Assembly (NCBI GenBank): GCA_022736205.1
Contig: DZAT01000020.1
Coordinates: 1 to 33,416, forward strand
DNA length: 33,416 bases
Direction: 5' to 3'
DNA from: Thiomicrospira cyclica
Lineage (GTDB): Bacteria; Pseudomonadota; Gammaproteobacteria; Thiomicrospirales; Thiomicrospiraceae
In this document: piece by piece, positions 26,208 through 33,416 of the stretch
How positions within the stretch are numbered: the stretch's first letter is position 1
Layout of the letters: the number at the start of each line of letters is the position of its first letter
Notes under the pieces: model-generated
The model's database searches: none
The model's input: only the letters and a program-made list of their open reading frames with translations
What the model was told of the DNA's origin: nothing
Translations under genes and position numbers: made by a program

Positions 26208-26244
26208 TTGTCATCGCTCCGTGCGTTAATCTTGCAAAGATAAA

Positions 26245-26261
26245 AGCATGGTTCGTGCCAA
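26245..26261 (-). promoter_or_regulatory. Sigma-54 (RpoN) promoter of the FliS paralogue
   Basis: On the minus strand TTGGCACG-AACC-ATGCT: GG and GC are separated by exactly 10 bases and all but one position fit the consensus TTGGCACGNNNNTTGCW (A in place of the first T of TTGC). It lies about 38 bases before the start codon, implying a short leader. In many polar flagellates sigma-54 drives intermediate flagellar genes. Confidence 0.7.
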
Positions 26262-26370
26262 TTTTGGTTTTAAGTCGGTGCTTGTTAGAAAATATTATTA
26301 TATGCGCTGATTTATTATGTCGATATAACTGAACAGCCCGCCACATCGACAGGCTGTAAAATTGCCACAG

Positions 26371-30414
<4,044 letters not shown>

Positions 30415-30421
30415 CAGAAAC

Positions 30422-30446
30422 AGCCGAGAGAAATCTCGGCTTTTTT
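30422..30446 (+). terminator. Rho-independent terminator of acnB
   Basis: AGCCGAGA (422-429 in this kb) with TCTCGGCT, GAAA loop, then six T. Confidence 0.95.
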
Positions 30447-30448
30447 AT

Positions 30449-30475
30449 TAAAGATTTCCTACAAGCCGTCGATAA
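30449..30475 (+). promoter_or_regulatory. Sigma-28 (FliA) promoter of fliS
   Basis: TAAA (30449-30452), exactly 15 bases, then GTCGATAA (30468-30475): the -35 matches fully and the -10 matches 7 of 8 of GCCGATAA. It is directly after the acnB terminator and about 50 bases before the fliS start. Confidence 0.75.
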
Positions 30476-30525
30476 CTCAAGTATCAAAACAAGATCGTTT
30501 TCTCGGCACTAGGGAGTAATTAGGA

Positions 30526-30960
30526 ATGAACGCAATGGTTCGTAATCGTTTTTTGCAGCAGTACGCGCAAACTAACATGCAAACAGGCGTAGAGGGCGCA
30601 ACACCTCATCGTTTAGTACAGATGCTTTACGAAGGTGCATTGGATATTATTGCTCAAGCGAAGGGCGCGATGATCCGTAAAGACTATGAAATTAAAGGTA
30701 AGCGCATTAATCATGCCATTACCATTATCACAGGCTTACGAGGTGGTTTAGATTTAGAGCATGGTGGTGAAGTGGCTGAAAACTTGAATGCCCTTTACGA
30801 CTTTATGGTACGTCGATTATTTCAGGCGAGTGCAAAAAACGACACTGACATTCTTGATGAGGTCGCTGAGTTATTGCGCGAAGTGAAAGCTGGTTGGGAT
30901 GAAATGCCAGACAATTACCGTCGCATGTCGAAAGAAGCCTTAGAGCTGCAGAAGAAGTAA
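30526..30960 (+). CDS. fliS: Flagellar export chaperone FliS
   Basis: 144 residues, all helical. FliS features: YAQTNMQT near the N terminus, HRLVQMLYEGALDIIAQAK, KGKRINHAITIITGLRGGLDLEHGGEVAENLNALYDFMVRRLFQAS and LLREVKAGWDEM. FliS caps the flagellin C terminus and prevents early polymerisation in the cytoplasm. AGGGAG lies about 9 bases before the ATG. It stands alone, far from any flagellin or fliD in this window, behind a sigma-28-like promoter, and ends before a long palindrome. Confidence 0.93.
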   Translation: MNAMVRNRFLQQYAQTNMQTGVEGATPHRLVQMLYEGALDIIAQAKGAMIRKDYEIKGKRINHAITIITGLRGGLDLEHGGEVAENLNALYDFMVRRLFQASAKNDTDILDEVAELLREVKAGWDEMPDNYRRMSKEALELQKK

Positions 30961-30977
30961 GTTGCTTTTTAATTGCC

Positions 30978-31020
30978 TTTAAGTCGAAAATCCCGCTTTA
31001 TGCGGGATTTTCGACTTAAA
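30978..31020. terminator. Perfect 19-bp palindrome between convergent genes
   Basis: TTTAAGTCGAAAATCCCGC (30978-30996) and its exact reverse complement (31002-31020) around the loop TTTAT. Each side has an A/T-rich outer arm that gives a short T stretch on either strand, so it may stop transcription of fliS and of the convergent lipoprotein gene. Confidence 0.75.
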
Positions 31021-31089
31021 CTTAAATGGTTTTACAGGCTTCAAAACCAGACGATTGTCACCTAGTCTTGAGCCTAGTTATATTTATGC

Positions 31090-31488
31090 TTATTTCCAAA
31101 GAACTTGATATTTGCTGCTGATCTCTTGCTGAGACAGCTGAGCATCTGCTAGTTCGTTAGCCAGTTTCACTTTTTTCATCGCTGTCGCTTCATCGCCTTT
31201 TTTCAGAGCTTCTTCACCTTCGTAAATGGCAACATCAACCATACTCAATTTTCTGCCTGTTGCTTTGTAAGCCTTTCCGCTTTCGATTTTGTCATCGCCA
31301 TATTTACTCTTAATTGATGCCGATGTCCAAGCGTAACCTGCTTTGATTGATTTTGCGTTCTTTTCGCTTGCCACTGCTGCGGCTTCATCAAAAGCTGCGT
31401 TACCAGTGCCTTTTGCCACTTCTGTTGTGGCACAACCTGTCAGTCCAGACAAAGAAAGGACAGCCAATAAGGTCAGTGTTTTTTTCAT
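31090..31488 (-). CDS. Lipoprotein, unknown function
   Basis: Start is ATG 31488 with GGAG 6 bases before it; a TTG four codons earlier is within the ribosome site. The 132 residues have a lipoprotein signal with LTGC (Cys19). The mature part is helical and Lys/Ala/Glu-rich, with a YAWTSASIKSKYGDDKI segment and a C-terminal pair of helices (about 85-130). No known domain recognised. It is divergent from guaB and converges on fliS across a long palindrome. Confidence 0.75.
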   Translation of the reverse strand: MKKTLTLLAVLSLSGLTGCATTEVAKGTGNAAFDEAAAVASEKNAKSIKAGYAWTSASIKSKYGDDKIESGKAYKATGRKLSMVDVAIYEGEEALKKGDEATAMKKVKLANELADAQLSQQEISSKYQVLWK

Positions 31489-31667
31489 GTTTTTCTCCAA
31501 AAGTGTTGTGAGCGACGCGTTTATTCTTGTTTAACTTTACCAGCAAGCCTGCTGAATTATATAATACAACACATCCTGTGACGTGAGCATGCTGTTTATT
31601 CTACGGTAGAAGCACATTTTAGGCGTAAAAAGTTTTTAATTTGTCCATAACAATATTTAATAGGTGA

Positions 31668-33134
<1,467 letters not shown>

Positions 33135-33161
33135 AACCGCTAAAGTCGCGCTAACTTTGTT

Positions 33162-33219
33162 GAAAGCCTTCTCGATTTGCGCACTTACTGCATAAGCTTG
33201 CGCATCTGCGTCGGCTTTC
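33162..33219 (+). other. Long hairpin in the guaB-guaA gap
   Basis: GAAAGCC (33162-33168) pairs with GGCTTTC (33213-33219); inside, TGCGCA (33178-33183) pairs with TGCGCA (33199-33204), extended by CTTA/TAAG around a CTGCA loop. There is no T run, so it does not look like a simple terminator. It may be a processing site or leader structure for guaA. Confidence 0.5.
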
Positions 33220-33295
33220 GCCTTGTTATCATCGACTTTAATCGGCTTTATTTACAGCGTATACTGGCTTTTAGTCTTATATTTAAGGAAACACA

Positions 33296-33416
33296 ATGTC
33301 TCAATCGAATATCCATGACGACAAAATTTTAGTATTAGATTTTGGTTCGCAATATACCCAGCTCATTGCGCGTCGTGTTCGTGAAATTGGGGTGTTTACT
33401 GAAATCGTCCCTTGTG
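33296..33416 (+). CDS. guaA: GMP synthase (glutamine-hydrolysing), N-terminal fragment
   Basis: The window ends after 40 codons. The residues [20 protein letters not shown] and [10 protein letters not shown] are the start of the class I glutamine amidotransferase domain of GuaA, which makes GMP from XMP. AAGGAAACACA places a ribosome site 6-7 bases before the ATG. The guaB-guaA pair is the usual order. Confidence 0.96.
   Translation, partial: MSQSNIHDDKILVLDFGSQYTQLIARRVREIGVFTEIVPC

Noticed and set aside
33136..33283. Antisense open frame, Ala/Lys-rich, across the guaB-guaA gap
   Set aside because: It has no start codon or ribosome site and runs on into guaB antisense; the G/C-rich hairpin explains its openness.

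Overview
The window is a typical gammaproteobacterial chromosome segment. It carries Pal, AmpN-type PepN, LpoA/LppC, AmtB, PBP1A, AcnB, an FtsY region diverging from an M16 pair with rsmD-coaD, and a yicC / rph-rdgB-hemW block. The queC end followed by tRNA-Lys is the order seen in Pseudomonas-like genomes. Two FliS-family genes, candidate sigma-28 and sigma-54 promoters and an LPP20/FlgP-like lipoprotein point to a flagellated cell. I cannot name the genus from sequence alone.

Layout. 1-1080: end of queC, tRNA-Lys(UUU), and pal standing alone between terminators. 1296-5019: pepN overlapping a short lpoA-like gene. 5263-7746: three genes of uncertain role (a membrane protein with FliM/FliN-like N-terminal motifs, an LPP20/FlgP-like lipoprotein, a secreted coiled-coil protein). 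7772-9430 (minus): dapE followed by a stand-alone cyclic-nucleotide-binding-domain protein. 9508-10713 (minus): amtB. 10818-12561: a small Cys-rich lipoprotein converging on a hydrolase / ArsR-rhodanese operon. 12738-18495: ftsY diverging from an operon of two M16 peptidases, rsmD, coaD and a PIG-L deacetylase. 18463-21805 (minus): PBP1A and an apparently dead fructosamine-kinase-like protein. 21917-25660: small membrane protein, yicC, rph-rdgB-hemW. 25776-30960: a FliS paralogue, purB, acnB, fliS. 31090-33416: lipoprotein, guaB and the start of guaA.

Most genes are housekeeping: envelope (pal, lpoA-like, PBP1A, dapE), translation and secretion (rsmD, ftsY, tRNA), RNA turnover (yicC, rph), purine synthesis (purB, guaB, guaA) and central metabolism (acnB, coaD).

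Features that go beyond this background: (1) a dispersed ~141-147 bp MITE-like intergenic repeat with imperfect terminal inverted repeats, present four times in the first 7.4 kb, some copies with candidate target duplications; (2) two FliS-family genes, one behind a good sigma-28 site and a divergent one behind a nearly perfect sigma-54 site; (3) the FliM/FliN-motif membrane protein + FlgP-like lipoprotein cluster, itself behind a candidate sigma-54 site; (4) a fructosamine-3-kinase homologue that has lost its catalytic residues and is overlapped with the PBP1A gene; (5) rsmD apparently starting at ATT. All statements come from reading the sequence; no searches were run.
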